Below are positions 30,711 through 41,587 of a stretch of 64,000 nucleotides of DNA, piece by piece (the first letter of the stretch is position 1; each line of letters opens with the position of its first letter). The stretch is from Simmondsia chinensis (Eukaryota; Streptophyta; Magnoliopsida; Caryophyllales; Simmondsiaceae): contig JAGTTD010000022.1 in assembly GCA_018398585.1 (NCBI GenBank), positions 3,871,501-3,935,500 of the forward strand, read 5' to 3'. The translations under genes were made by a program, and so were the position numbers. The notes under the pieces were generated by a model that worked only from the letters and a program-made list of their open reading frames with translations, ran no database searches and was not told the DNA's origin.

Positions 30711-33364
30711 TGATGGGGAACATAGTCCAAGAATTGTTAGATAAGGGGTACATTCAACACAGCCTTAGCCCCTTTGCTGTTGCAGTGGTGCTTATAAAGA
30801 AAAAGGATGGAGGATGGAGGATGTGTGTCGATTATAGGGACTTAAATCAGGCTACGGTCAAGGATAAGTTCCCAATAACATTAGTGGAGGAATTATTAGA
30901 TGAATTGGGAGCTTCCAGATTTTTTTCCAAGCTGGACTTGCGATCTGGTTATTACCAGATCAGAATGCACGAAGATGACATCAACAAGACAGCTTTCAAA
31001 ACACATTTTGGTCATTTTGAGCTCATGGTGATGCCCTTTGGCCTACTAATGCACCATCTACATTCCAAGCCCTTATGAACTCCACATTTGGTCCTTATTT
31101 GAGGAGGTTTGTTCTTGTTTTTTTTGATGACATCTTGATATATAGTACTTCCATGGAAGAGCACCTCCAACACTTGGGAGTTGGTTTTAATCTCCTCCTC
31201 CATCACCAGCTGTACCTGAAGAAGAGTAAATGCTCGTTTGCAGCCATACAAATCGAATACCTGGGGCATATTATTTCAGCAGGAAGGGTAGCTACCGATC
31301 CTTAAAAAATTAAGGCAGTTGAAGATTGGCCTGTTCCAACCAATGTGAGACAATTGCGGGGTTTCTTGGGCCTCACCGGGTATTATAGAAGATTCATCCA
31401 GCGCTATGGGGTGATTGCAAAACCCCTTACCGAGCTTACAGGACAAGATAAGCTGAATTGGACAGATCAAGCTTTGCAAGCATTCCACGCATTGAAGACA
31501 GCTCTCATATCAGCACCCCTTCTAGCTCTCCCTAACTTCTCCATTCCTTTTGAAGTGGAGTCTGATGTGAGCAGCAAGGGAATTGGTGCTGTTCTGGTGC
31601 AATCAGGCCACCCTTTGGCCTATTTCAGTAAGGCATTAAGCCCTCGACAACAAGCTTTATCTGTATACGAAAGAGAGTTGTTAGCCATTGTGTCTGCTGT
31701 GCTAAAATGGCAACAATATCTATGAACAACACTTTTATCATCAGAACCAATCAGAAAAGCTTAAAATTTCTTCTTGAGCAGAGGGTTCACACGCATTTTC
31801 AGTAGTTGTGGCTTGCCAAGCTAATGGGTTTCAGCTACATAATCGAATATAAGAAGGGCAAGGACAATGTAGCAGCTGATGCACTTTCCCGGGTATATAG
31901 CTACCAAGTCACTTGTATGCTCCTATCATCTGTAGACAGCAACTTATACAACCTGATACAATTGAGCTGGAAATCAGATCCCATTCTGCAGCACATAATT
32001 GCAGACTTCAAAGCGGGGTCACAGACACACAAACACTTCAGCTGGGAGCATGAACAACTCAAGCGCAAAGGGAAGTTGGTCATTGGCAATGACCCATCCC
32101 TCAAATCTAAAATCCTTCTTTGGTTACACTCTTCAGCAAGTGGTGGACACTCAGGAAGGGACGCCACTCTCCAAAGAATCCGTAGCATGTTTTTTTGGAA
32201 AGGTTTAGCCTCTGAAGTTGCTGAATTCGTGCGGACCTGTCCCATTTGTCAAGCTTGCAAGAATGAAATAATAGCTTCCCCGGGACTACTTCAACCATTA
32301 CCGATTCCACACTTTGTATGGTCTGACATTTCTATGGATTTCATTGAAGGTCTCCCACGATCTTATGGGAAGGATGTGATCTTTGTGGTAGTGGATAGAC
32401 TGAGCAAGGCTGCGCACTTCATGTCCCTTGCTCGTCCTTACATGGCTGCGGATGGAGCACAGCTTTACATCACCAACGTTTATAAGTTACATGGCCTTCC
32501 AAGCTCTATTGTCAGTGATAGAGATGCTATATTTCAGAGTGACTTTTGGCAGGCCCTATTCTCCATACAGGGGGTCGAGCTACATCTTTCTTCAGCATAT
32601 CATCCTCAATTGGATGGACAGACCGAAGTTGTCAACAGAGGACTCGAGACTTATCTTCGATGCATGTGTAACACCCACCCGTCTCAATGGTCCAAGTGGT
32701 TACCCTAGCAGAGTGGTGGTATAATACCACTTGGCATTCTTCCACTAATAAAACTCCTTACGAGGTTGTTTATGGACAACCTCCACCACTTCATATCCCT
32801 TACATACCCTCTGAAACGCAAGTCGCAGCTGTTGACCGACACCTGCAGCAAAGGGAAGAAATGATCACCAGCATACGGTTCCACATAGCTCGAGCACAGA
32901 ATAGAATGAAGCAACTGGCTGATAAGAAGAGGACATACCGCGTATTTCGTGCTGGGGATTGGGTATATTTGAAGTTGCTTCTGTATAGACAGATATCCGT
33001 TGCTCATAGGAGTTCACAGAAGCTTTCTCCCAAGTTTTTTGGTCCCTTCTTGGTGCTAGCAGTAGTGGGTAAAGTCGCTTATCAGTTGGAGTTATCCCCT
33101 TCAGCCAATATCCACAATGTCTTTCATGTTTCACAACTTAAACCCCACTATGGTCCTCTTCCATCTTCTATCATTCCCATTCCCGGTGACATCTAGGCCA
33201 CCCCTCCCAAGGAGCCAGAATGCATTCTTGACCGCAAGCTAGTGAATCGCAACAACAGGGCTGCTACCAAGGTGTTGGTGCAGTGGAAAGGAAAACCGAA
33301 AGAGGAAGCATCATGGGAATTTCTCTATGACCTTAAGCTCCAATACCCTGATTTCAACCCTTGA
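30710..33364 (+). pseudogene. gypsy A pol: RT, RNase H, integrase, chromodomain
   Basis: Pieces: 30,710-31,078 RT fingers (WRMCVDYRDLNQ, FSKLDLRSGYYQIRM), ended by a frameshift near 31,046. 31,075-31,305 RT palm with the FFDDILIYS active site and the KCSFA motif. 31,345-31,725 RNase H (YERELLAIV). 31,806-32,708 H2C2 zinc region (HSSASGGHSGRDATLQRI ... CPICQACK) and integrase core (D in DFIEGLPRS, D in VSDRDAIF, E in GQTEVVNR), ended by a frameshift near 32,706. 32,687-33,196 integrase C terminus ([20 protein letters not shown]). After TAG at 33,194-33,196 comes a chromodomain-like tail with VQWKGKPKEEASWE. Several stops (for example TAG after THFQ at 31,803) look like CAG to TAG. The first Met has no coding tradition: it arises at the deletion joint. 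Confidence 0.9.
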
Positions 33365-33393
33365 GGACAAGGGTTGTTTTAGGGGAGGAGTTC

Positions 33394-33831
33394 TGATACA
33401 GGAAAAAGAGTTGGGTTGTGAATCGCAGTGAAAATCGAAGGGAAATTGTCAGTGTAGAAGAAGAAATTCAGTTTTTTGGCGGGAATGGCAGTTGGTCGTT
33501 AGTCACGTGAGCGGCGCATGGGTTACTGGCAGGTTAGCGTGTGCAATGCAGGTGGCTGAGCATCAAATAATAGAATTTTGCAATTCTGTTAGATTTAGCA
33601 TTTTAATTTGTTTTTCCTTTTGTTTCCTTTGTTGTTTTAGTTGCCATATAAATACTTAATGATGTAATTTCAGCATTATCATGAATGAAAAACTCTAATT
33701 TCCTCTCTCTCTTCTCCTTTCTCTCTCATTCTCTTCTTCCTTCTTACCCTAATTCTCATCTTCTCTATCTTGAATTTATCACATTGAGCTGAATTTATAA
33801 AAATCAATTATAATTTTAGCTCACTGTATCA
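33394..33831 (+). repeat. 3' LTR of gypsy A
   Basis: 438 bp, TGATACAGGAAAAAG ... CACTGTATCA, preceded by the purine tract AGGGGAGGAG. Complete. Confidence 0.92.
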
Positions 33832-34029
33832 ACATATCAAAGGAGGTTCCATTCTAAAACTAATTAGTAATGAGTGGAGCAGCTCCTTAGGTATATAAAG
33901 TGGTATTGCATAAACCCTCCTACCAATAGGGGATTCATCTATTTTGCCCAAACATCTTTTTTGACTTGTATCAAATAAACTACCAGAAATCTATATATAA
34001 CAATAGTAGCATACAACTCAAATACTTTA

Positions 34030-34205
34030 TATAACTATATAAGCAGGTTAAGCGTGTCGAAAATGGGTTAAATTCAAATTCAACCAAATTACCTAAACGG
34101 GTTAAACGGTCAAGCCAAATTCAACCCAGCTTTAAAAACTCCGACCCAAACCCGCTATTATCATTTTGTATTCATGTCGTATGATCATTTTGTGTCAGAT
34201 TTTGT
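34030..34205. repeat. dispersed GGGTTAAA/GTGTCAG-type repeat
   Basis: Second copy of the family described at 17,560-17,830: gtcgaaaatgggtt, aaacgggttaaacgg, catgtcgtatgatcatt, tgtgtcagattttg. Confidence 0.5.
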
Positions 34206-35805
34206 TGTAAAAAGTAATGCGTACAACAAAAATACTACGAAAATACTGCGTACAATGCAGCTATAAAATCCAGTAAAAAATATTGTTGGAATTACCGTAA
34301 AAATAACCAACAATTACAGTAACTTAAACAATGTGATTTAAATCGAAAATCAGTCAAAAATTCAGTGTTAAACCTCGGTATAATGCAGTAAAAATTCAAG
34401 TAATTTTGTATCGAAAAAACGCAGCCAAATAAATGAACACGACAATTAAATAATACCGAAAGAGAAAGGTAAATGAGAAAATACCGAAGCTACCGTGCCG
34501 TGGGAAATGCCACTGTCCTAAAAGACGACTACGCCACTGCTTCGGTCCATACAGTAGTGTCGGTGGCCGTCCTCCAGGATTAATACAGTCCGACTCTTAA
34601 CGTGCACTCGTTAATTGTCGGGTAGAAGAGAACGAGAACTTTGCCTGCAATGACCAAGAGAAGAACGACGTGAGCGAGGAAGAGAGGAAGAACTAGATGA
34701 TGTTTTTATTGTTGTATATGCAAGCACTATGTTCTCCTATATCTGTACTAATGCAAAAAATGCAGTAACCATCCTCTTCAACAGACAAAAACCGGGCCAA
34801 ATTTAATTTGTGCAGTAATTAGCAGCTAACAGCTATATTTTAGTTAATATGTGCAGTTAATTGCGTTTTCAACAGCTAGAAACGTATTAGCAGTAATTAG
34901 CAACGGTAAAATGTTTAATGCAGCGAACATATTTTCTACAAAACAAATATACCCGTTAATAAAAAGATGACCCACGCCCGAGCATGGCACAGTGCTGCGG
35001 ACGGGCAGCATGCATGTGTGGTTCCCACCATTCCTTCACCCAAGACTTAATTCAAATTAGTTGGGAACATATACTCTTATAAACCCAACCTCACCTCCTT
35101 AATTTGTCAATGTGAGATAGAGGGTTTTTTTAATTTTTGTATTCACAATGTCGGATATAACTTTCCTACAATATTTAGGTTTAGCTTGTATCATTTTTCC
35201 GATAGATTTGACTAGGTCAACTAAACTTAATTAATTTATATATTGAACTTCTTTATTCAATCTTTTAACAAAACCATATAAACACTTAAAATGTAATACT
35301 AAATTGATTATACTTTATAAATTGATGCTTTTTTATTATTATATGTATTAATATGGACTTAATATATTTTTTGGATTATTTTGTGCTTCGTTTTTCTGCC
35401 ACTATATTCTGATTTGTGTCTCCTTTTCACATTTGAACTTGGGAGAGTCAACAACAACTATTCTCATTTGCTTTATTTGAATTTCAAAAAGGATTAATGC
35501 CAAACAAATATATAAATTATTGGTTAAATCAAAATAAGCCTTGAAAATTTAATTTTCATTAAAAAACACCGGAAACTATTTGGCTAAAGTCACCATCTTT
35601 CTCAATTGCTAATTTCATGAAAAATACTTCGTAAACTGTTAATTAAAATTAGTGTCATCTGCTTAACTTTTAATTTCATCGTAAAAAAACAACCCAAATT
35701 ATTTGCTAACCTTTGTAAAATAGTTATTAATTAACGTTGGAGGTGCTTGTGAATTATTTGGTATTTAAGTTAATAGACATTTATGCTTTGAGTGTGAATG
35801 GATAT
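34206..35805. other. unassigned DNA
   Basis: Repeated GCAGTAA-type words between 34.38 and 34.93 kb suggest an unknown repeat, but no ends or frame are recognised. The rest is AT-rich. Confidence 0.45.
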
Positions 35806-35969
35806 TATTAGGATATATTCTATTGATATTATTCTAATTATATTCTGTAATTATTCTTGTACTCTAACTATAAATATATGCCTCAGCAACTCTATTGGGT
35901 ATGCTTCACTAACTCATACTCTCACATGGTATCAGAGTATACTAACCCTAACTATAAAAAAAAAAAGAG

Positions 35970-36590
35970 TAAGAACAAAGAAAGGGATCGTCGCCCCCAC
36001 CACACATAAGGGAAGCAGAAGCCCTAACCCTAAACCCCGCCGCCGCCGCCGCCGCCGCCATCGGCGACCTCCCGCTCCTCTCTCTCACCACCTGGCCGCG
36101 TTGGCATCTCTGCCACTGCTCCAGCCCCAGGCTCGCCGTCGCCCATCGTCGCTCCGGTTGCCCCTGTTCACTGCTTCAAGGTCGACCCGAAGTCCGTCTT
36201 CGCTCTGGTTACCCGTTCGCCGGTCACCATTGTTTCGACCTCCATGACAGCTACCTCCTCCTTTACTTCTCTCTCCAACGTCGACGCCTTCCCCCCTATC
36301 ACTGGCACCAGCAGCGGTCCCCCCTGTCGCTCGGCCACCGCTCTCCCTCATCCAGCCACCGCCCTGATCCCTGTTGCCGACCATGCCTATGTTGGCCTCT
36401 GTCTCTCTTCTGGGCTCACCCACGAGCTCTCGCTCCCCTCTTTCTCCTCCTCTCATGCCGATCCGACTTTGTCATCCGCTAATATCGGTGCTTCCTCCTC
36501 CGAGTATAATATTGGTCTTCCCTTACCCTCCTTTAATTTTTCCAATTACTCGTCCCCCTCTCATGGCTGGTGCGACGTCCCTATCAGCGT

Positions 36591-36623
<33 letters not shown>

Positions 36624-36831
36624 ATGTGACTCCTCTTTCTCCCCCTCTATTACAAGTCTGGTTACTATTAAACGAGAAACCCCCACCGATTATAGCACAA
36701 GTCTCCATGGTTCTCCGTGCCCATCGACTTATGCGTTTCGTCGATGGCTCACACCCGTGTCCCCCCGACCAAATTCCAACACCCACGGGGAGCGATGTAT
36801 AAATAAGGAGGGATCAGCCTTACTACAGTAG
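35970..36831 (+). pseudogene. GC-rich Pro/Ser/Arg-rich remnant of copia D
   Basis: GC-rich stretch with overlapping low-complexity frames (Arg/Pro-rich at 36.04-36.24 kb, Ser/Pro-rich at 36.24-36.83 kb). It occupies the position of gag and the integrase-RT linker, but I recognise no domain, and long frames are open on both strands, as expected from GC-rich DNA. It contains an uninterrupted run of 32 C at 36,592-36,623. Confidence 0.4.
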
Positions 36832-36863
36832 AACCGAAGACTATAGAGGAACATACTAAACCT

Positions 36864-37725
36864 ATGAAACCAAGCTTGAGGGGCCTATTTGAGGCCAAAC
36901 TCACCAGACATGGTATGTTTCTTTCTCAACATAAATACACCCTGGATCTTCTAGGTAAGCATGACATGCTTGAGGCTAAACCTGTGCAAACTCCCTTATT
37001 GGCTCTTGTCCAGCTGTCTGTGTCTGATGGGTCTCTCCTACCCGATCCGACCGAGTTTCGTAGTATGGTAGGTGCGCTCTAGTACCTCATCATGACCCAT
37101 CTAGACATCGCATATGCGGTTAACCGTGTGTCTTAGTTTATGCACTCTCCCACTACTTCCCATTAACAGATGGTTAAACGCATCCTACGGTACCTTAAGC
37201 TCACGCCCGATCATGGCCTTACCATCACCCCCGGGGTCATGCACCTCTGTCACGGCATATGCTGACGCCGACTAGGGTGGTTGTCTTGACACCCGTCGCT
37301 CGACTTTGGGCTTTGCTTTGTTCCTTGGCCCTAATCTCATCTTGTGGTGTGCGAAGAAGCAGCCTGCGGTTGCTAAATCTTCCACTGAGTCTGAATATCG
37401 TGCTGTAGCTAAGGTTGTTGCTAAATGTGATTGGATCAGATACCTTATGCGTGACTTAGGCCTGCGCCACACTAGCCCGATACTTGTCAACTGTGATAAT
37501 GTTTCCGCTACCTACCTAGCTGCCAATCCTATCTCTAATGATCGCAGCAAGCATATAGATGTTGATTTTCATTATGTTCGTGAGAAGGTTGTTAAGGGTG
37601 ATATTCAGGTTCGGTACACACCTACTACCAAACAGGTTGCTGACATATTCACCAAATGGTTGGCTATTGATCGCTTCTGCTTCCATAAAGCCAATCTGTA
37701 CGTAGGTCCCCCCCGCACAAATTGA
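36864..37725 (+). pseudogene. copia D RT end and RNase H
   Basis: 36,864-37,082 encodes the RT connection (HGMFLSQHKYTLDLLGKHDM, DPTEFRSMVGAL). Stops and a frameshift follow through 37,083-37,305. 37,306-37,725 is the RNase H C-terminal half (KQPAVAKSSTESEYRAVA with catalytic Glu, VNCDNVSATYLA, HIDVDFHYVREKV, VADIFTK) up to TGA just before the purine tract. Stops such as TAG at 37,081-37,083 and TAG near 37,135 fit C-to-T decay. Confidence 0.85.
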
Positions 37726-37963
37726 GGGGGCGTATTAGGATATATTCTATTGATATTATTCTGATATTATTATGATATTATTCTGATTATATCCTATAAT
37801 TATTCCTGTACTCTTTACTATAAATATATGCCTCAGCAACCCTATTGGGTATGCTTCACTAAAATGGGAAATTTGGGATATCATTTGCCTTTGGGTCGGG
37901 ATTGGGATCTCCCTCTCTTTTTTTTAAACAAAAATATGGGAGGCCAAAACTATATTAACTAAG

Positions 37964-38025
37964 TGATACAAACTAAATGAAATCCAGCTCAAATCAATGA
38001 TAACCACAAGAAAATATAGGCCATG
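37964..38025 (-). repeat. 3' LTR of gypsy B, distal piece
   Basis: TGATACAAACTAAATG ... ataggCCATG, matching 45,933 onward of the other LTR. The match resumes at 41,021 with the duplicated CCATG. Confidence 0.9.
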
Positions 38026-38360
38026 TGTTAGGACCACCCATCGAAATATCGAACTGTAAATCGAAATAGCAATGCGGAATTGAAAGGGAATGGAGGAAAA
38101 TTTTGACACTGGAATTTACGTGGTTCAGCCAAAACCTACATCCACGGGGCGGGGCGCAACAATATTCACTATTAATTGAGGATTACACTTTTTCAACTCT
38201 TACTTGCTCACACTTTACGCCAGCCAAAGAGCATCTATATATAGATCTCTTACAATCAAAACCGTTGGAATACAAAGAGTCATGCCATAAACACGGGCCC
38301 TAATAAATACAACCAATAATTACAACAGTTTTCGGAAACGAACAGTCTCCACACTTTACA
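38026..38360 (-). repeat. 3' LTR of copia B
   Basis: 335 bp on the plus strand, TGTTAGGACC ... CACTTTACA. Confidence 0.88.
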
Positions 38361-38460
38361 ATCTCCCACTTGGAGACTGTACAGTAATCCTCCATGTTTC
38401 CCCCCACCACGCAATCATCATGCGTGAACTCTACCTAAAGCCCGGCCCAGCTTCAATACA

Positions 38461-39282
38461 TCAGGCGGTACACTCTTCTTTAATTAGCAGAACTGCTGGA
38501 TTCACGCTCCCACTTATCTTCTTGTACCGAGAATTCATTCCAGCTTCCACTGCTAGCTCCCACTTGACGCGTGTACTCAGACCACCATCAGAATGACTCT
38601 TCTGATTAGTTCTTTCACCCATCAGCTTTTTGGACTGAAATGAAACCTTGGGAAGTGGCTTCCAGCTAACACGCTTTGATCTGCCCAAAGCTGAGTTTCC
38701 TGCAGTAAACTCACTATCAGCTGACTTTGATGTTGAAAACAGTGTGCACGACCTTAGACCACGAGCTATGAACGCCCCTTTCGAGACGACCCACTTTCCT
38801 CCCGAGAACCTGACAGAATACCCACTGTCATCAAGTTGTCCCACCGATATCAGGTTATTCTTCAACTCAGGCACATATCTCACACCATGTAAAGTCTACA
38901 TCGACCCATGTGGTAATGAAATACTGACATAAACCATACTGACAACTTCCAACGGTTGTCCACTCGCCAAGTACACTCTACCGTAATCTCCAGCCACAAA
39001 ATTCTGTAACACGTCCCTACACGTTGTAGCGTGAAACGAAGCCCCTGAATCTAGAATCCAGTGATCCACTGGTAAATGTATGTTAAGAGCCAGAGCATCA
39101 TGTATTATCTCTTCAGTCACGACATTGGCTGTATCAGGGTCTGACCTCTTTAAAACTCTACAATCTCTCTTCATGTGTCTCGATTTCTCGCAGTGCCAAC
39201 ACGGTCCCCTCTGACCTCTCCTATTGCTGCTTCTGCCCCTACGTGATCTTTCTGAACCCCTACCCTGGGATTCCACGCTCAA
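38461..39282 (-). pseudogene. copia B zinc knuckle, protease and GAG-pre-integrase
   Basis: 38,896-39,282: an Arg/Ser-rich stretch, the CCHC knuckle CWHCEKSRHMKRDC, then the protease motif LDSGASFHAT. 38,461-38,883: RYVPELKNNLISVGQLDDSG, the usual protease-to-GAG-pre-integrase passage. It ends in 60-70 codons (KRVSWKPLPKVSFQSKK...) that I do not recognise and that replace integrase and RT. A one-base-scale frameshift separates the two parts. Confidence 0.82.
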
Positions 39283-39510
39283 GGTGTGATTCTCGTCCGA
39301 ATTGCGTCGACGTACCTACTCTGCCAATACTAAGCCATGTATGTCATCATATTTTAATTCCTCTTTCCTAGCAGAATTATTGACCGCCATCCTCATTGCC
39401 TCCCAACTATTGGGCAGAGACGCTAACAACACCAGTGCTCGGATTTCATCATCAAATTTAATTTCCACCGACATCAGCTGATTTATGATTGTATTGAAAG
39501 CATTTAAATG

Positions 39511-39870
39511 CTAGGCAACATAACCATCTTCTGTCATCTTCAGATTGAACAACTTTTTCATTAGGTGCACCTTGTTGTTAGCCGATGGTTTCTCATACAT
39601 GCCCGACAAAGCTGCCATCAAACCCGCCGTCGTCTTTCCATTGACAACATTATGAGCAACCGTCTGGGACAAGGTAAGTCGAATAACCCCCAAAATTTGT
39701 CGATCCAACAAGTTCAACTCCTCGTCCTCCATATCCTCGGGCATCTTCCCTAATAGGAGCAACTGCGACTTTTTTGCATACAAAAAATCCTCAATTTGCA
39801 TCCGCCAATACGCAAAATCAGTTCCTTCAAATTTCTCAATACCGAAAATTTTTACTTTGTCGGTCACCAT
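39511..39870 (-). pseudogene. copia B gag, N-terminal part
   Basis: 120 codons from a plausible start (MVTDKVKIFGIEKFEGTDFA, YWRMQIEDFL), the standard copia gag opening, through LMAALSGMYEKPSANNKVHL. It stops at 39,511 in mid-domain; homologous sequence continues beyond (about 39,283-39,510, with further stops). RNA-packaging capsid protein in intact relatives. Confidence 0.82.
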
Positions 39871-40601
39871 TGGTGATAACTTCGAATGTAAATTTTCTCG
39901 AACACTGAAATTTTTTTTTCTTTAAAATATATTTGATTTTTTAATTTAGTCAACTTTAATAATTGACCACAATCAGAAATCACTGCTCGGTCTCTCTCTT
40001 CCCTCTGTGCCTCTTTGTCTCTCACTGGTTTCTCTCTCTCATCGCGACACACCGCCGCTCATTGAAACCACGGCCATCGGACCACCGGAGTGCCTTACAG
40101 GTCGTCTGGCCTTCCTTCGTTAGTTCACAAAACCCCGACTATGCACCACCGCTCACCGGATTCGAATAGTGGACCACGAAGCTTCGACGCCTCCAACAAC
40201 TCACCGCTGGTCCCTGTTTGGCCTTCGAGAGGCCACCACTGCTTCGCTCACTATCGTCTTCAACCACCGACCTTTGATTTCGGGCAGAACCACCACCGCG
40301 CCATTGCCGGACTTTCACCGACGGTCACTGTTCTCCGATTTGCTTGGGGACCACCAGATCTGTCACCCAGGTAACCTGATCTTGTCTTTTATTACCTCCA
40401 TTCACCACCATGCGTGGCCTAGAACTGCCACGCGCCACGACACGGGCCTCCAACTTTGCTTTTCATGCGCGTCTAACCACGTGCCATCTCCGACCACTGT
40501 CGTCTACTTCACTAGAACAACAAGTCTGGCCACCGGTCCTTTCCTCCCACTCAAATAGCTATTTCTCCGGCTTAGGTTCCACCTGGGGCTCTAATACCAG
40601 T

Positions 40602-41020
40602 TGTTAGGACCACCCAGCAAAATACCAAACCTTAAATCGAAATAGCAATGTGGAATTGAAAGGGAATAGGGGAAATTTTGACACCGGAATTTACGTGGTT
40701 TAACCGTGTTTCAACCGAAGCCTACATCCACAGAGGGGGAGCAATAATATTCACTATTAACCGAGGATTACACTTTTTCAACTCTTACTTGCTCACACTT
40801 TACACCAGCCTCGTTGACTTGTACCTATATTTTGATTATATATAGTATTTATCACTGATTTACCAAAACAAACTTTACACCAGCCAAAGAGCATCTATAT
40901 ATGGATCTCTTACAATCGAAACCGCTGGAATACAAAGAATCATGCCATAAACATGGGCCCTAATAAATTCGGCTAATAATTACAATGGTTTTTAAAAACG
41001 AACAGTCTCCATACTTAATA
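40602..41020 (-). repeat. 5' LTR of copia B, with extra 75 bp
   Basis: Same ends as the 3' LTR (last bases TTAATA instead of TTTACA). It is longer because of an insertion at 40,811-40,871 bordered by two copies of ACTTTACACCAGCC (40,797-40,810; 40,872-40,885); the 3' LTR has one copy. Confidence 0.85.
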
Positions 41021-41450
41021 CCATGGGGCAATATAGGCTGCCTCGATGTGAGTATTTGTACATATATTGGATAGAGTAAGCTCCAAAAATCAGCCTCCCT
41101 TCAAGGTAACACCCGGAAGGGGAAATGTTGCGTACATCTACCCCCCAAGACACTACTTTTGCGGGAGTCCTTGGAGGCACTGTGTTGTTGTTGTTCGTTG
41201 TTTTTGTAGAGTAAGCTATAAAAATGAAGGATTACAAGGCTAATCCCTTTCTATGTATAGTGAGAACATCTAGAAAATATCTACAAATATTTGGTGCTAA
41301 TGCCGTGGCAGTTGAAGGGGTCAAGCTGTAGCTGGGGAGTATGCTGCTGGAGTAACATCTTGCTGGTTTGGCGGTAAGGAAGGCCGGAGCTATCTTGGAG
41401 GTAGCTTGGAAGGGGAGTATGGCGGGTAGGATGGCGCCTGATCTGTATCT
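41021..41450 (-). repeat. 3' LTR of gypsy B, main piece
   Basis: From CCATGGGGCAATATAGG to ATCTGTATCT, interrupted by the SINE at 41,090-41,206. The terminal TATCT differs from TATCA in the other LTR. Compared with the 5' LTR it also lacks about 90 bp that follow ggattacaag (aagaaaggggagaag ... caacacctag in the partner). Confidence 0.88.
41090..41206 (+). mobile_element. 5'-truncated SINE, (TTG)n tail, with TSD
   Basis: Body TCAGCCTCCCTTC ... TGCGTACATC ... TTTTGCGGGAG ... GTTGTTGTTGTTCGTTG, about 115 bp, flanked by tagagtaagctccaaaaa (41,072-41,089) and tagagtaagctataaaaa (41,207-41,224). The other gypsy B LTR has this site once and no SINE. Same tail as at 3.2, 17.0 and 47.9 kb, lacking any head. 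Confidence 0.88.
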
Positions 41451-41587
41451 ATGCCAACCCCTTGAGAAGATCCTCGTCCTTGAGGATCGAAATTTGGGAA
41501 GCCGAGCTGGAAGTCATGTAAAAATTCCCAAGTAGTGTTGGTGGTAGTTTGGCCTTCCCATTGAACCAGAACTTGGGTGGCAGCAAT

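Larger units (their letters stand above)
30353..33831 (+). mobile_element. gypsy A (chromovirus-like), lacking PBS, gag and protease
   Basis: 3,479 bp flanked by ACATA (30,348-30,352; 33,832-33,836). LTRs begin TGATACAGG and the right one ends CTGTATCA. The left LTR is cut at about 30,710, 78 bp short of its end, and fused directly to the RT-coding region. The U5 end, PBS, gag and protease are missing. Pol then runs RT, RNase H, integrase and a chromodomain-like C terminus to a TGA at 33,362-33,364. It cannot prime or package on its own. Confidence 0.9.
35806..37861 (+). mobile_element. copia D, short-LTR, internally deleted
   Basis: Left LTR 35,806-35,926 (about 121 bp, TATTAGGATATATTC ... 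CTCTCACA) followed at once by the PBS TGGTATCAGAGT (35,927-35,938). Right LTR 37,733-37,861 after the purine tract TTGAGGGGGCG. It lacks the last dozen bases and shows a tandem triplication of TGATATTATTC that the left LTR does not have. Only a Pro/Ser-rich GC-rich segment and the RT-end/RNase H remain inside; gag knuckle, protease, integrase and RT core are gone. LTR first bases are TA, probably a decayed TG. Confidence 0.8.
38026..41020 (-). mobile_element. copia B: gag-protease-only non-autonomous element
   Basis: 2,995 bp flanked by CCATG (38,021-38,025; 41,021-41,025), inside the gypsy B 3' LTR. Minus-strand order: 5' LTR 40,602-41,020, PBS TGGTATTAGAGC (40,588-40,599), a leader of about 700 bp, gag, protease, GAG-pre-integrase, purine tract (CCAAGTGGGAGAT) and 3' LTR 38,026-38,360. 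The integrase core, RT and RNase H are absent. A family different from copia A/C but with the same size and gene content. Confidence 0.88.

Noticed and set aside
36085..36456. 123-codon Gly/Arg-rich minus-strand frame, and the minus frame at 36,523-36,786
   Set aside because: Antisense shadows of a GC-rich Pro/Ser segment of copia D; one includes poly-Gly from the C run.
40090..40607. Overlapping plus-strand frames of 65-129 codons
   Set aside because: They lie antisense in the leader of copia B, have low-complexity Pro/Arg/His/Ser content and no domain.
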